A stretch of 64,000 nt of DNA from JAOUGY01 sp963785075. Its GTDB lineage: Bacteria; Actinomycetota; Acidimicrobiia; Spongiisociales; ZC4RG35. Positions within the stretch are counted from its first letter, which is position 1. Every line of letters starts with the position of its first letter. The stretch is from the NCBI GenBank assembly GCA_963785075.1, contig CAWATW010000007.1, positions 1-64,000 of the forward strand. Reading direction: 5' to 3'. Below are positions 52,966 through 61,445 of this stretch, one piece after another. Position numbers and translations under genes: made by a program. The notes below the pieces were generated by a model. That model saw only the letters and a list, made by a program, of their open reading frames with translations. It was not told where the DNA came from and searched no databases.

Positions 52966-53718
52966 TCAGCCTCCCAGGGTCTTCATGTTGTCGAGTACGG
53001 ACTCCGGGGTGGGGTTCTCCATCTGGTCGACGATCGTTCCGTCGGCGAGGAAGACCACCCGGTCGGCGTAGCCCGCCGCAACAGGATCGTGCGTCACCAT
53101 CACGATCGTCTGTCCGAAGCCTCGAACTGCCTGACGCATGAATCCGAGCAACTCTGCCCCACTGTGGCTGTCGAGATTCCCGCTCGGCTCGTCCGCGAAC
53201 ACGATCTCGGGCTTGGAGACCAGCGCCCTGGCGGCTGCCACGCGCTGCTGCTGGCCGCCGGACAGCTCCGACGGGCGATGATGTAGTCGGTCGGTGAGGC
53301 CGATCGTCCCGACGACCTGCGAGAACCAGCCGGGGTCGGCCTTCCGGCCGGCGATCGACAGCGGGAGGAGGATGTTCTCCTCGGCGCTCAGGGTCGGGAT
53401 CAGGTTGAAGGCCTGGAAGATGAAGCCCACATTGTCCCGGCGGAGCTCGGTGAGCTTCCGATCGTTGAGGGATCCGAGGTCGGTGCCGCCGATGTGAACG
53501 GTGCCGTCATCGAGGCGGTCCAGGCCTGCGATGGTGTGGAGAAGAGTCGATTTACCCGATCCCGACGGGCCCATGATGGCGGTGAACCGGCTCCGTTCGA
53601 AGTCGACCGATACGCCGTCGAGAGCTCGGACGCTGGTGTCGCCATTGCCGAACACCTTGACCCCGTTGGTCATGCCGGCGGCGATCGTGGTTGTGGTGCG
53701 ATCTGTTGTGATCGTCAT
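52966..53718 (-). CDS. MacB/LolD-type ABC transporter ATP-binding protein
   Basis: 250 residues from the ATG at 53718, which follows GAGAGGA at some distance. Walker A is GPSGSGKST, the Q loop is in GFIFQAFNLIPTLSAEENI, the signature is LSGGQQQRVA, Walker B is IVFADEPSGNLDS and the switch His is in VMVTHDPVAA. The LIPTLSAxENxxLP and GNLDS forms are typical of the MacB/LolD group that works with FtsX permeases. A longer ORF to 53874 has no family match in its extra part. The 321-bp gap upstream separates it from the regulator gene on the same strand. Confidence 0.93.
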   Translation of the reverse strand: MTITTDRTTTTIAAGMTNGVKVFGNGDTSVRALDGVSVDFERSRFTAIMGPSGSGKSTLLHTIAGLDRLDDGTVHIGGTDLGSLNDRKLTELRRDNVGFIFQAFNLIPTLSAEENILLPLSIAGRKADPGWFSQVVGTIGLTDRLHHRPSELSGGQQQRVAAARALVSKPEIVFADEPSGNLDSHSGAELLGFMRQAVRGFGQTIVMVTHDPVAAGYADRVVFLADGTIVDQMENPTPESVLDNMKTLGG

Positions 53719-54039
53719 TTCGGAAGGTCCTCTCTCGTCGTTGAGGTGCTCCCCGCCACGATCTCCGATTGCGGCTCGCGTGCCATCCTCCGCAGGACGT
53801 GTTCGAACGTCGCTCTCGCGGATGATCGGGAATGCACCCTGCTCCTCCCCGCGGAGGAGCCTCGTGGAGGACACGCTCGGGGACAGGCGGCGGAGCCGCC
53901 ATCGGGTATCACCCGACCGGGGCCCCCATGCGATCAGGGTGCCGTCGGGGTAGAGGCGGTCCTGTCGTTGCAGTCCGGTGGCCGAGCCCGTCGAGAGGCA
54001 ATCGGAAATGCGGCCATGGACGGACCCGACCGCCGCCGG
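53719..54039. other. Gap between response regulator and ABC operon
   Basis: 321 bp on the way from the regulator (stop at 54040, minus) to the ATPase start (53718). It contains a hairpin at 53841-53860 and no credible ORF. The operator for the adjacent regulator is expected here, but I could not define one. Confidence 0.4.
53841..53860. terminator. 8-bp hairpin between regulator and ABC genes
   Basis: GCTCCTCC (53841-53848), CCGC, GGAGGAGC (53853-53860). It may end the kinase/regulator transcript before the ABC promoter, or act as an operator. Confidence 0.4.
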
Positions 54040-54693
54040 TCAAGCCCCCGGAATGGCGAGCCCGCTCTCGTAGGCGAACACGACCGCCTGGACCCGGTCG
54101 CGGAGATCGAGCTTCGTGAGAACGTGTGAGACGTGGGTCTTGACCGTTGTTTCGCTGACGTAGAGTGCCTCGGCGATCTCGGCATTGGACATCCCGCGGG
54201 AGACGAGACGGAGAACCTCGGTCTCGCGGTCGGTGAGAGCTGCCAGCTCGGCGGTCGCCTCGACCCCGCGGGGTCGTTCGGCGAATTCGGCGATGAGCCT
54301 CTTGGTGATCGAGGGTGCCAACAGAGCGCCGCCCTCTGCCACGATCCGCACGGCGGCGATCAGATCGTCGGCGGGAGCGTCCTTCAGCAGGAACCCGCTG
54401 GCACCCCCTCTCAGCGCCTCGTACACGTAGTCGTCGAGATCGAAGGTCGTGAGAACGATCACTCGCGTGTCCTTGTTGGCTGCCGTCACCGAACGAGTGG
54501 CCTCGAGCCCGTCCATGTGCGGCATTCGCACATCCATGAGAACGACGTCTGGCCTCTCTCGTGCCGCAAGCCGCACGGCTTCGACACCGTTCTCCGCTTC
54601 CGCCACCACTGTGATGTCGGATTCTGACTCGAGGATCATCCGCAATCCGGACCGCACCATGGCCTGGTCGTCGGCGAGCATCGTTCGGATCAT
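54040..54693 (-). CDS. NarL/LuxR-type response regulator
   Basis: 217 residues. The receiver has LADDQAMV, VVLMDVRMPHMDG, LTTFDLDDYV and GFLLKDA; the HTH is LTDRETEVLRLVSRGMSNAEIAEALYVSETTVKTHVSHVL. It overlaps the kinase gene by 4 bp (54690-54693). Many segments match the regulator at 27460 (LADDQ, MVRSG/LVRSG, DRVQAVVFAYE), so the two came from one duplication or share a recent ancestor. The likely target is the MacB/FtsX-type operon immediately downstream. Confidence 0.93.
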   Translation of the reverse strand: MIRTMLADDQAMVRSGLRMILESESDITVVAEAENGVEAVRLAARERPDVVLMDVRMPHMDGLEATRSVTAANKDTRVIVLTTFDLDDYVYEALRGGASGFLLKDAPADDLIAAVRIVAEGGALLAPSITKRLIAEFAERPRGVEATAELAALTDRETEVLRLVSRGMSNAEIAEALYVSETTVKTHVSHVLTKLDLRDRVQAVVFAYESGLAIPGA

Positions 54694-55871
54694 GGTTGTA
54701 CCGGGAGCTCGGCGACGACGCGAAACCCACCACCCGGGAGTGGACCGGCTTCGAAGGTGCCGTCGGCGACTGCGACCCGTTCCCGCATCCCGACGATGCC
54801 GTGTCCACCGCCGTTCGGCCCCGACGAGGAGCCTCCCCCCACCCCGTCGTCGGCGACCTCGATCCTCAGCGTCTCGGGGCCGTATCGCATCCGCACCGTG
54901 GCCCCTGCCCCGCGACCTGCGTGCTTGAGCGTGTTGGTGAGCGACTCCTGGATGATGCGGTAGGCGCTCACGTCGACCCCGGGTGCCAGCGGTCGTGGCT
55001 CTCCCTCGACGGCGAGGTCGACCGGGAGCCCGGCCTCGTGCATCTGCTGGGTGAGGTCGGCCAGCCGAGCGAGACCCGGTTGTGGGATCAGGGCGTCCGC
55101 TGAATCGACTTCCTCGGTGCGAAGCAGTCCGACCATACGCCGCATTTCGGTCAGCGCCTCATGTCCCGAGGATCGAATGACGTCGAGGGCTTCGCCGATT
55201 CGTGGATCGGCGTCTCCCGCCAGTCGCCGGGCGCCCTCGGCCTGGATGGTCATCACGGCCATCTGGTGGGCCACCACATCGTGGAGTTCGCGGGCGATGC
55301 GCGAACGCTCGCCCTCCACGGCCTTCCGTGCTCTCTCCTCCCGATCCAGCTCGGCCTGCTCTGCTCGCTCCTCGAGCTCCTGGATACGCAGCCGCCGCTG
55401 ATGCACCTCCCGTCCCAGGAGCAGAGGGGCCGCCGTCGCAACGAATGTCACGACGACCGACGGGTAGTCGACCGAGTCGAGGGTGACGGCGCCGACGAAG
55501 GTGAACGCCGTCGCAACCGCCACCAACCCGACTCCGATCCGGAGCGAAACCCTCTGCGGGAGCTCGCTCCCGACAGCGTGGACTGCGAGCACCATTCCTG
55601 CGCCCGCAAGTGTGGTGGGATAGTCGAGGGCACGGTCGATGCCCCAGGCGCCCATGATCACGAGGAGAACTGAGCGGGGGTACCGCCGTCGAAGTGCAAG
55701 GGGCGCCGTTTGCAGCACGATGATGAACGTGTTGAGCCAGTCGGGAGCTCTGGTGTAGACCGAGGTGTCGGCGTTGATGTCGAGCCGGCTGGTCAGGCCG
55801 AGGATCAACACGAAGACGGCCATGGCCGAATCGGCCCACAACGGGTTCCGCAGGCGCTTGTCCGTGGCCAT
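54690..55871 (-). CDS. DesK/NarX-type sensor histidine kinase
   Basis: 393 residues. Four or five hydrophobic segments lie within residues 14-155, then a coiled linker (RIQELEERAEQAELDREERARK). The HisKA_3 site is IARELHDVVAHQMAVM, and the HATPase has AYRIIQESLTNTLKHAG, VADDGVGGGSSSGPNGGGHGIVGMRERV. The start at 55871 is supported by TACCAT ending 6 nt before it; the ORF extension to 55907 crosses that box. It is divergent from the cyclase gene, with a 143-bp gap. It matches the kinase at 26234 in layout. Confidence 0.92.
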   Translation of the reverse strand: MATDKRLRNPLWADSAMAVFVLILGLTSRLDINADTSVYTRAPDWLNTFIIVLQTAPLALRRRYPRSVLLVIMGAWGIDRALDYPTTLAGAGMVLAVHAVGSELPQRVSLRIGVGLVAVATAFTFVGAVTLDSVDYPSVVVTFVATAAPLLLGREVHQRRLRIQELEERAEQAELDREERARKAVEGERSRIARELHDVVAHQMAVMTIQAEGARRLAGDADPRIGEALDVIRSSGHEALTEMRRMVGLLRTEEVDSADALIPQPGLARLADLTQQMHEAGLPVDLAVEGEPRPLAPGVDVSAYRIIQESLTNTLKHAGRGAGATVRMRYGPETLRIEVADDGVGGGSSSGPNGGGHGIVGMRERVAVADGTFEAGPLPGGGFRVVAELPVQP

Positions 55872-55877
55872 GTGGGC

Positions 55878-55883
55878 ATGGTA
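55878..55883 (-). promoter_or_regulatory. -10 box TACCAT, leaderless start at 55871
   Basis: TANNNT hexamer 6 nt before the ATG of the second DesK-type kinase gene. Confidence 0.5.
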
Positions 55884-56001
55884 CGGGCTCGGTGGCGTGG
55901 CTCGCATCGTCCTTCGGAACGATCCCCGCGTCCTCCTCGAGAACGACGCGGGCGTGCGTGTCGACGCCTCCCGCTCGCGGGTCGAGGCGGTCCACGCCCG
56001 T

Positions 56002-56007
56002 TAGCCT
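56002..56007 (+). promoter_or_regulatory. -10 box TAGCCT, leaderless start at 56015
   Basis: TANNNT hexamer 7 nt before the GTG of the cyclase gene. Confidence 0.5.
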
Positions 56008-56014
56008 CTCGCTC

Positions 56015-59000
56015 GTGGTCACGGAGCGTCAGCGCGTGGGCGGGCACAGGGGGTTGGACGACGCGCGCTTCCTGCTCTACCTGCCCAGGCTCGTAGCCAC
56101 CTGGCCCGACCAATCAACGGTTCAGGTGATCGAGGCCACGGTCGTGTTCGCCGACGTCACTGGATTCACGGCGCTGACCGAACGCTTGTCGGCTGAGGGG
56201 TCGATCGGCTCAGAGCAGGTGACCGAGCATGTCAATGCGGTGTTCTCGGAGATCCTCTCCGTAGCGCGCCTCGAAGGCGGAGATCTGCTGTCCTTCGGTG
56301 GCGATGCCGTTCTGCTCTTGTTTGCGGGTGAGGATCATCGGCGGCGAGCGCTGACGGCGGCGATGGAGATGCAAGAGGCGATCGCGGACGACGTGACGCT
56401 CGGCGCCTCGATCGGGGCTGCATCCGGCAAGGTCACCGTGGTTCTGGCGGGCAATCGCCAGCGAATGGTCTTTGTGGTGGGCGCTGTGGTCGACGAGGTA
56501 GTCGCTGCCGAGTCGAGCGCCGGTGCGGGAGAGGTGGTGGCGACCGGCGCCACCCTCGATGGAGTGGAGGACACGTGCCGGGGCGAGGAGCGCCACGGAG
56601 GTTTCGTTGTCGCTGCAAGCCCAGAGCCGTCGAACGTCGAGCTGCTGGACGCCCCGGGGGACAGCACCCAAGACCTGTCGAGGTTCGTCCCGGTGTCGCT
56701 GCACTCGGAGCTGGCGGTCACCGGTGCTGACGGCGAGCATCGGCCCGCGGTGGTCGCTTTCCTGCGGTTTCGGGGGACGACCTCGCTCTGGGACCGCGAG
56801 CGCTCAGCAGAGCAACTGACGGCGCTCGTGGATGACTTGGTCGAGCAAGCAGATCAACATCGGGTGTCGGTTCTCGGAGCCGACATAGACGACGACGGGC
56901 TGAAGCTCATCGTCACCGCCGGCGTTCCCGTCGCAGTCGCCGAGCCGCACGAGCGGTTGCTCCGCACGCTCCGGCGATTCATGGACGGAGCCCCCGATTT
57001 GGATGTTCGGGTTGGTGTTGCGGATGGCGACGTCTTTGCGGGAGATCTTGGTGCCGCGTTCCGTCGGGCGTACACCGTGATCGGCGACCCCGTGAACACC
57101 GCGGCGCGGCTTGCCGGAGTAGCCGAGCGCGGCGAGATCGTGTCCACCCCCGAGGTGGCGTCCCGGGTCTCCCGGCGCTTTGCGACCCACCCCGGAGAGG
57201 CGGTAGCCCTGAAGGGCAAAGCCGAGGAGATCGTGCCCGTTCTGATCGGCCACGCTCTCACGCACACCGATGGCGTCGCCGTCCAGCCCGAGTTCCTCGG
57301 CAGGACCGCGGAGATGGCGGAGCTCGTGCGCAGCTACCGGGAGTCGCTCGACGGCGATCGTCGCGTCGTCGAGATCGTCGGCCCCGGTGGTATCGGGAAG
57401 ACGCGCCTGGTACGGCGGTTTCTCACCGAAGCCCACGCGACTTCGTCGATCGAGGTTGCTGCACGTGAGTACGACCGGGCGAGCCCATACCGGGTGATGA
57501 GCTCTCTGGTGCGATCGTCCATGGGAATCCCACTCGAGGCGACGGCGGAGGAAGCCGGGCTTCGTCTCGAGGATCTGGTGGCGGCGCGTTCGCCGGAGTC
57601 GCTGCCCTGGCTCCCGCTGTTGGCGGTGGCGGCCGAAGCGACCGTTGCTCCGACGATCGAGGTCGACGACCTCGATCCTCGGTTCGTCTCCGCTAGCACC
57701 GCGAAGGCGCTCGTCGATCTCGCATACACCCTCGTGGACGATCCCGTGATCGTGGTGGTCGAGGATGGCGAGTGGGTCGACTCCGCCTCACGGGCCCTGC
57801 TGGAGGGCATGATCGAGCTCACCACACATCGCCGATGGATGTGGGTGTTCACCGGCCGGACAGGGGCCGACTGGCCCGGCGCCACCGTCATCGAATTGGG
57901 ACCTTTGGATCCCGACGACACCCGCCAGCTGGTGTCGTCGACCGGGGTCGACCTCCCTCCGCACGTCGTCGAACATCTGGCCGCCAGGGCTGACGGCAAT
58001 CCGTTCTTTGCGGTGGAACTGGCGACGCTCGGGATGTCCGACACCGTTCCCGACACCATCGAGCGACTCATCGCAACTCGCATCGATCGGCTCGGCGCTC
58101 GGGAGCGACGACTGCTGCGCTACGCCGCTGTGCTCGGCACCGAGTTCGATCTCGATCTATTCGCCGAGGCGCTGGCGCCGGTCGCCGGAGGCCTCGACGA
58201 CTCCGGCGCGTGGGCGTCGGTGGATGAGTTCCTCACGGTGTCGTCGCTCGGGAAGGTGAGATTCCGCCAGGGCATCGTGCGGGACGTGGCATACGCAGGT
58301 CTCTCGTATCGCCGTCGTACGGAGATCCACGGTCTCGTTGCCACGACGATCGAACGTCGTGGCAGGCACCGAGCCAGACGATTCGCGGCGCCACTGGCCC
58401 TCCACTTCGAGGCAGCCGGCGACGCCGCCAAGACCTGGGAGTACGGCGTGGCCGCCGGTGAGCGGGCCGCCGCCACCTGGGCGAATCGGGAGGCCGTGGC
58501 CCATTATCGGAGAGCGCTCGTCGCCGCGGAACGGATCGAGGGTGTCGACGCCAGGGAGGTGTTCGATGCTGCGATGGCGATGTCCGAAGTCGCAGACGTT
58601 GCCGGGGACTTCTCTGGTGCGGATTTCGCCCTGGCCGTGGCCGGGCGACATGTGAGCGTTCTCGACCGACTCCGGTTGTCCGTGGGGCGGGCCAAGCTGC
58701 TCGAGAAGCGGGGTGATCTCGAGGTCGCAGCCCGGACGCTCGAAGCCGAAGCGCCGACCACGGCCAACCGAGTGGGCCTGGAGGCGATCAACATGCTCGC
58801 CGGCGTGCGATACCGCCAGGGCATGTTCGAGGAGTGCGCCTCGCTCGCACAGTCCGTGGTCGACGCCCACGACATCGATGAGCACCCCGACCTTCTCGCC
58901 CACGCTCTTCGCTTGCTTTCGGTGGCCCAGACCCATCTCCGACTCCCCGGACGGCGAGCGAATGCCGAGCGGTCGGTGGCCATGTTCGAGTCCATCGGTC

Positions 59001-59710
59001 GGTGGTCCGAGGTCGGGAAGGCGTACAACAACCTCGCCATCGAGTCGTACTACCGAGGAGATTGGGTCGAAGCCGCACGTTGCTACGCGGCAGGCCGGGA
59101 AGCGTCGGAGCGTGCAGGCGATGTGGTCATGGTGGCGACATTCGACAACAACCTCGGAGAGATCCGGTCGGATCAGGGCGGGTGGGAGGAAGCCCGGATC
59201 CTGTTCGATCGGGCCCGATCCACGTGGCTGGCTGCGGAATACGCCGTCGGCTCCACCCTGGTGCTGTCGAACCTCGGTCGGCTCGATGTCCGGACCGGCG
59301 AGCTTGAACGCGGGCTGGATCGCCTGACACGAGCCCGCGACGGATTCGAGGCGATCGGGGCCGCCGCGTTGACCTACGAGACCGAGATCAGGATCGCCGA
59401 AGCCCTGATCGCATGCGGCGAGTGCTCCGAGGCGATGGAGATGATCGACCGACTGGACGAAGCCTCCGACGAGCGCGACGGGATCTTGGAGCGCCTGCGA
59501 GGTCATGCGTGGGCGGTGCTCGGTGATCGCGGCAAGGCCGGCACAGCCTTCTCACGGGCACTTCCGCTGCTCGAGGCCGCCGAATTCAGGTTCGAGCTTG
59601 GTCTCGCCACGCGAGCCGTTGCGCTTCTCGACGACCTGGCATCCCACGGTGGAGCGGAGATCCTCGCCGAACTCGGGGCCGAGGGAGCGCACATGCTGCC
59701 ACTCGGGTGA
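56015..59710 (+). CDS. Soluble-adenylyl-cyclase-like protein: two cyclase domains, AAA/STAND ATPase, TPR-like region
   Basis: 1231 residues from GTG 56015. Cyclase domain 1 (about 40-210) has VVFADVTGFTAL with metal Asp47 and GGDLLSFGGDAVLLLF with metal Asp97, but no N-x-x-x-R. Domain 2 (about 240-400) lacks the metal Asps but has YTVIGDPVNTAARLAG with Asn361 and Arg365. Together they make one complete split active site, as in mammalian soluble adenylyl cyclase. The residues equivalent to human Lys95 and Lys334 seem replaced (Ser93 and Gly), so ATP/GTP choice and bicarbonate response are uncertain. An ATPase follows, with Walker A GPGGIGKT (456-463) and Walker B IVVVEDGEWVD. The last 450 residues are helical, TPR-like (YNNLAIESYYRGDWVEAARCY). 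It is tail-to-tail, 15 bp apart, with a permease carrying a cNMP-binding domain. Confidence 0.9.
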   Translation: MVTERQRVGGHRGLDDARFLLYLPRLVATWPDQSTVQVIEATVVFADVTGFTALTERLSAEGSIGSEQVTEHVNAVFSEILSVARLEGGDLLSFGGDAVLLLFAGEDHRRRALTAAMEMQEAIADDVTLGASIGAASGKVTVVLAGNRQRMVFVVGAVVDEVVAAESSAGAGEVVATGATLDGVEDTCRGEERHGGFVVAASPEPSNVELLDAPGDSTQDLSRFVPVSLHSELAVTGADGEHRPAVVAFLRFRGTTSLWDRERSAEQLTALVDDLVEQADQHRVSVLGADIDDDGLKLIVTAGVPVAVAEPHERLLRTLRRFMDGAPDLDVRVGVADGDVFAGDLGAAFRRAYTVIGDPVNTAARLAGVAERGEIVSTPEVASRVSRRFATHPGEAVALKGKAEEIVPVLIGHALTHTDGVAVQPEFLGRTAEMAELVRSYRESLDGDRRVVEIVGPGGIGKTRLVRRFLTEAHATSSIEVAAREYDRASPYRVMSSLVRSSMGIPLEATAEEAGLRLEDLVAARSPESLPWLPLLAVAAEATVAPTIEVDDLDPRFVSASTAKALVDLAYTLVDDPVIVVVEDGEWVDSASRALLEGMIELTTHRRWMWVFTGRTGADWPGATVIELGPLDPDDTRQLVSSTGVDLPPHVVEHLAARADGNPFFAVELATLGMSDTVPDTIERLIATRIDRLGARERRLLRYAAVLGTEFDLDLFAEALAPVAGGLDDSGAWASVDEFLTVSSLGKVRFRQGIVRDVAYAGLSYRRRTEIHGLVATTIERRGRHRARRFAAPLALHFEAAGDAAKTWEYGVAAGERAAATWANREAVAHYRRALVAAERIEGVDAREVFDAAMAMSEVADVAGDFSGADFALAVAGRHVSVLDRLRLSVGRAKLLEKRGDLEVAARTLEAEAPTTANRVGLEAINMLAGVRYRQGMFEECASLAQSVVDAHDIDEHPDLLAHALRLLSVAQTHLRLPGRRANAERSVAMFESIGRWSEVGKAYNNLAIESYYRGDWVEAARCYAAGREASERAGDVVMVATFDNNLGEIRSDQGGWEEARILFDRARSTWLAAEYAVGSTLVLSNLGRLDVRTGELERGLDRLTRARDGFEAIGAAALTYETEIRIAEALIACGECSEAMEMIDRLDEASDERDGILERLRGHAWAVLGDRGKAGTAFSRALPLLEAAEFRFELGLATRAVALLDDLASHGGAEILAELGAEGAHMLPLG

Positions 59711-59725
59711 CGGGGAACAATGCCG

Positions 59726-61345
59726 TCACTCGCCCATGGTTTCGGTCCTCCGCGCGTGTGCGAGGTCCTCCAACGCCTCCCGAGTGCCCGGCTCCGTGGC
59801 GATGGCGTCGAGGAAAGCCGCCCGATCGATCTCGAGAAGATGCGCCTCGTCGACACTTCGGACCGTGGCGATCCGAGGGGCGTCCGACAGCAGCGCGATC
59901 TCGCCGAAGAGGTCTCCCTGGCGGAGAGTCTTCACGGGCACACCGCCCCGAGACACCTCGACCGTACCCGAGGCGATCACCCACATTCGGTCGCCCGGCT
60001 CGCCTTCGGCGATGATCACCGTGTCGGCCTCGACGCGGCGGTCGACCGCCCGTCGCGCCAGGGCTTCGAGACTCGGTGGGGCCAGGGCAGCGAACATCTC
60101 GGTGGAGCGGATCGTCGAGAGGGCTCTGGTCGGAACGGCCACGCCCATCTCTGCTCTCTGGAGCGGGCGCCACACCACGAGGAGGAGCGCCGGCAACACC
60201 AGTCCGACCAGCGGGAAGGCGGTCGTGATCGACGAGACCCCGACGAGCAACGGCGCAGCCGCGGATCCGATCGCCAAACCTGCCATCGTGAGGCCCTCGA
60301 GCATTCCGAACACCCGCGTGAGCGAGCCAACCGGCACGAGACGTTGCAGGAGGGTTCGGTTGGCGACATCCACCACCGAATAGCCGAACCCGGCGGCGGC
60401 GAGCAGCGGCGCGGCCCACGGGATCCAACCAATGGCAATCATCGCCGTCGCTCGAATACCGACTCCCACCGCCAGTGCCGGGGTCAGTCGGGCCCTCCCG
60501 ACCATCGTCGCTGCCATGAGGCCACCGGCAACTCCGCCCAGCCCCAATGCGGCGTTCAGGTAGCCGGCCCCGGCATCGCCGATGCCCAACTGGTCGATGG
60601 CCAGAACGACAATGAGCACGTCGAGCGCCCCGATCCCGACTTGCTGGACACCGCCCACGGCAAGTCCTGCCTTCACACCGGGGGTCCGCAGGCGTTCCGA
60701 GCGATCGGCGGCCCGCTGGGAGCGGGTCCCGGCGATGGCCGCGTGCGAGACCCGCGGTATCCCCAGCGTTGTCCACGCCCCAACGCCAAGACCCACCGTC
60801 AGCAGCATCAGCGCTGCGGCAGGGGGCGCGATAGCCATGACCGCGCCGGCCAGTGCCGGCCCGGCGAACACGCCGACGTTCTCGATCGACGTCGTCGCCA
60901 CGTTTGCCGCGGTCAGATCGGACGGCTCCTGCACGAGCTCTGGCACCAGGCTGTTGTGCGCAGGGCGCCCCAGCGCCACCGTCACGTTCGCTGCGACCGC
61001 CAAGGCGATGGTCACTGAGGTGGCGGCTCCCAGGTACATGGCGGTGGCAGTCGACCCGAGCGCCACGGCCTGGGCGCCGTACGCCACCGTCACCGCCCGT
61101 GATCGTGGAATGCGGGCGAGCGCCCCCGCCAGCACGGGCGCCAGCAGGGCGGCGGGGACCAGTTGGGCGACCGCCACGAGCCCCACCATCGAGGCGCCTC
61201 CGACGGAGTGGGCGTAGACGAGGATCGTCACCCACGTCCCGAACTCGCCGATCGAGAAGGCGCCGAAGGCCAGGAGAGCGCGACGGAGCCGAGAATCCGC
61301 CGCCACCCGTCGGAAGGCCATGCGACGGGCCGAGCGCTCGTTCAT
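59726..61345 (-). CDS. MFS transporter fused to a cyclic-nucleotide-binding domain
   Basis: 539 residues. Residues about 20-410 hold 11-12 hydrophobic segments of an MFS permease (FGAFSIGEFGTWVTILVYAHSVGG, LGRPAHNSLVPELV). Residues about 426-530 are a cNMP-binding domain: GEPGDRMWVIASGTVEV, then the phosphate-binding cassette FGEIALLSDAPRIATV, which keeps the Glu and Arg that contact the ribose and phosphate in CRP/PKA-type sites. The domain should therefore bind cAMP or cGMP. The substrate of the permease is unknown, and cNMP probably gates it. Its only signalling neighbour is the cyclase, convergent with a 15-bp gap. CAGCCT 6 nt before the ATG is a weak -10. Confidence 0.9.
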   Translation of the reverse strand: MNERSARRMAFRRVAADSRLRRALLAFGAFSIGEFGTWVTILVYAHSVGGASMVGLVAVAQLVPAALLAPVLAGALARIPRSRAVTVAYGAQAVALGSTATAMYLGAATSVTIALAVAANVTVALGRPAHNSLVPELVQEPSDLTAANVATTSIENVGVFAGPALAGAVMAIAPPAAALMLLTVGLGVGAWTTLGIPRVSHAAIAGTRSQRAADRSERLRTPGVKAGLAVGGVQQVGIGALDVLIVVLAIDQLGIGDAGAGYLNAALGLGGVAGGLMAATMVGRARLTPALAVGVGIRATAMIAIGWIPWAAPLLAAAGFGYSVVDVANRTLLQRLVPVGSLTRVFGMLEGLTMAGLAIGSAAAPLLVGVSSITTAFPLVGLVLPALLLVVWRPLQRAEMGVAVPTRALSTIRSTEMFAALAPPSLEALARRAVDRRVEADTVIIAEGEPGDRMWVIASGTVEVSRGGVPVKTLRQGDLFGEIALLSDAPRIATVRSVDEAHLLEIDRAAFLDAIATEPGTREALEDLAHARRTETMGE

Positions 61346-61445
61346 CGGACGAGGCTGCGAACGGTTTGTTGGGCGGGTGACGTTGAGCGCGTAGGCATGT
61401 CGGGTGGTCGATCACCGTAGCGGCCGAGTGTGCGCAATCGCTGTG

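Noticed and set aside
53909..54808. A 299-codon ORF on the minus strand
   Set aside because: It overlaps the NarL-type regulator in another frame and is Arg/Gly-rich; the regulator frame has intact motifs.
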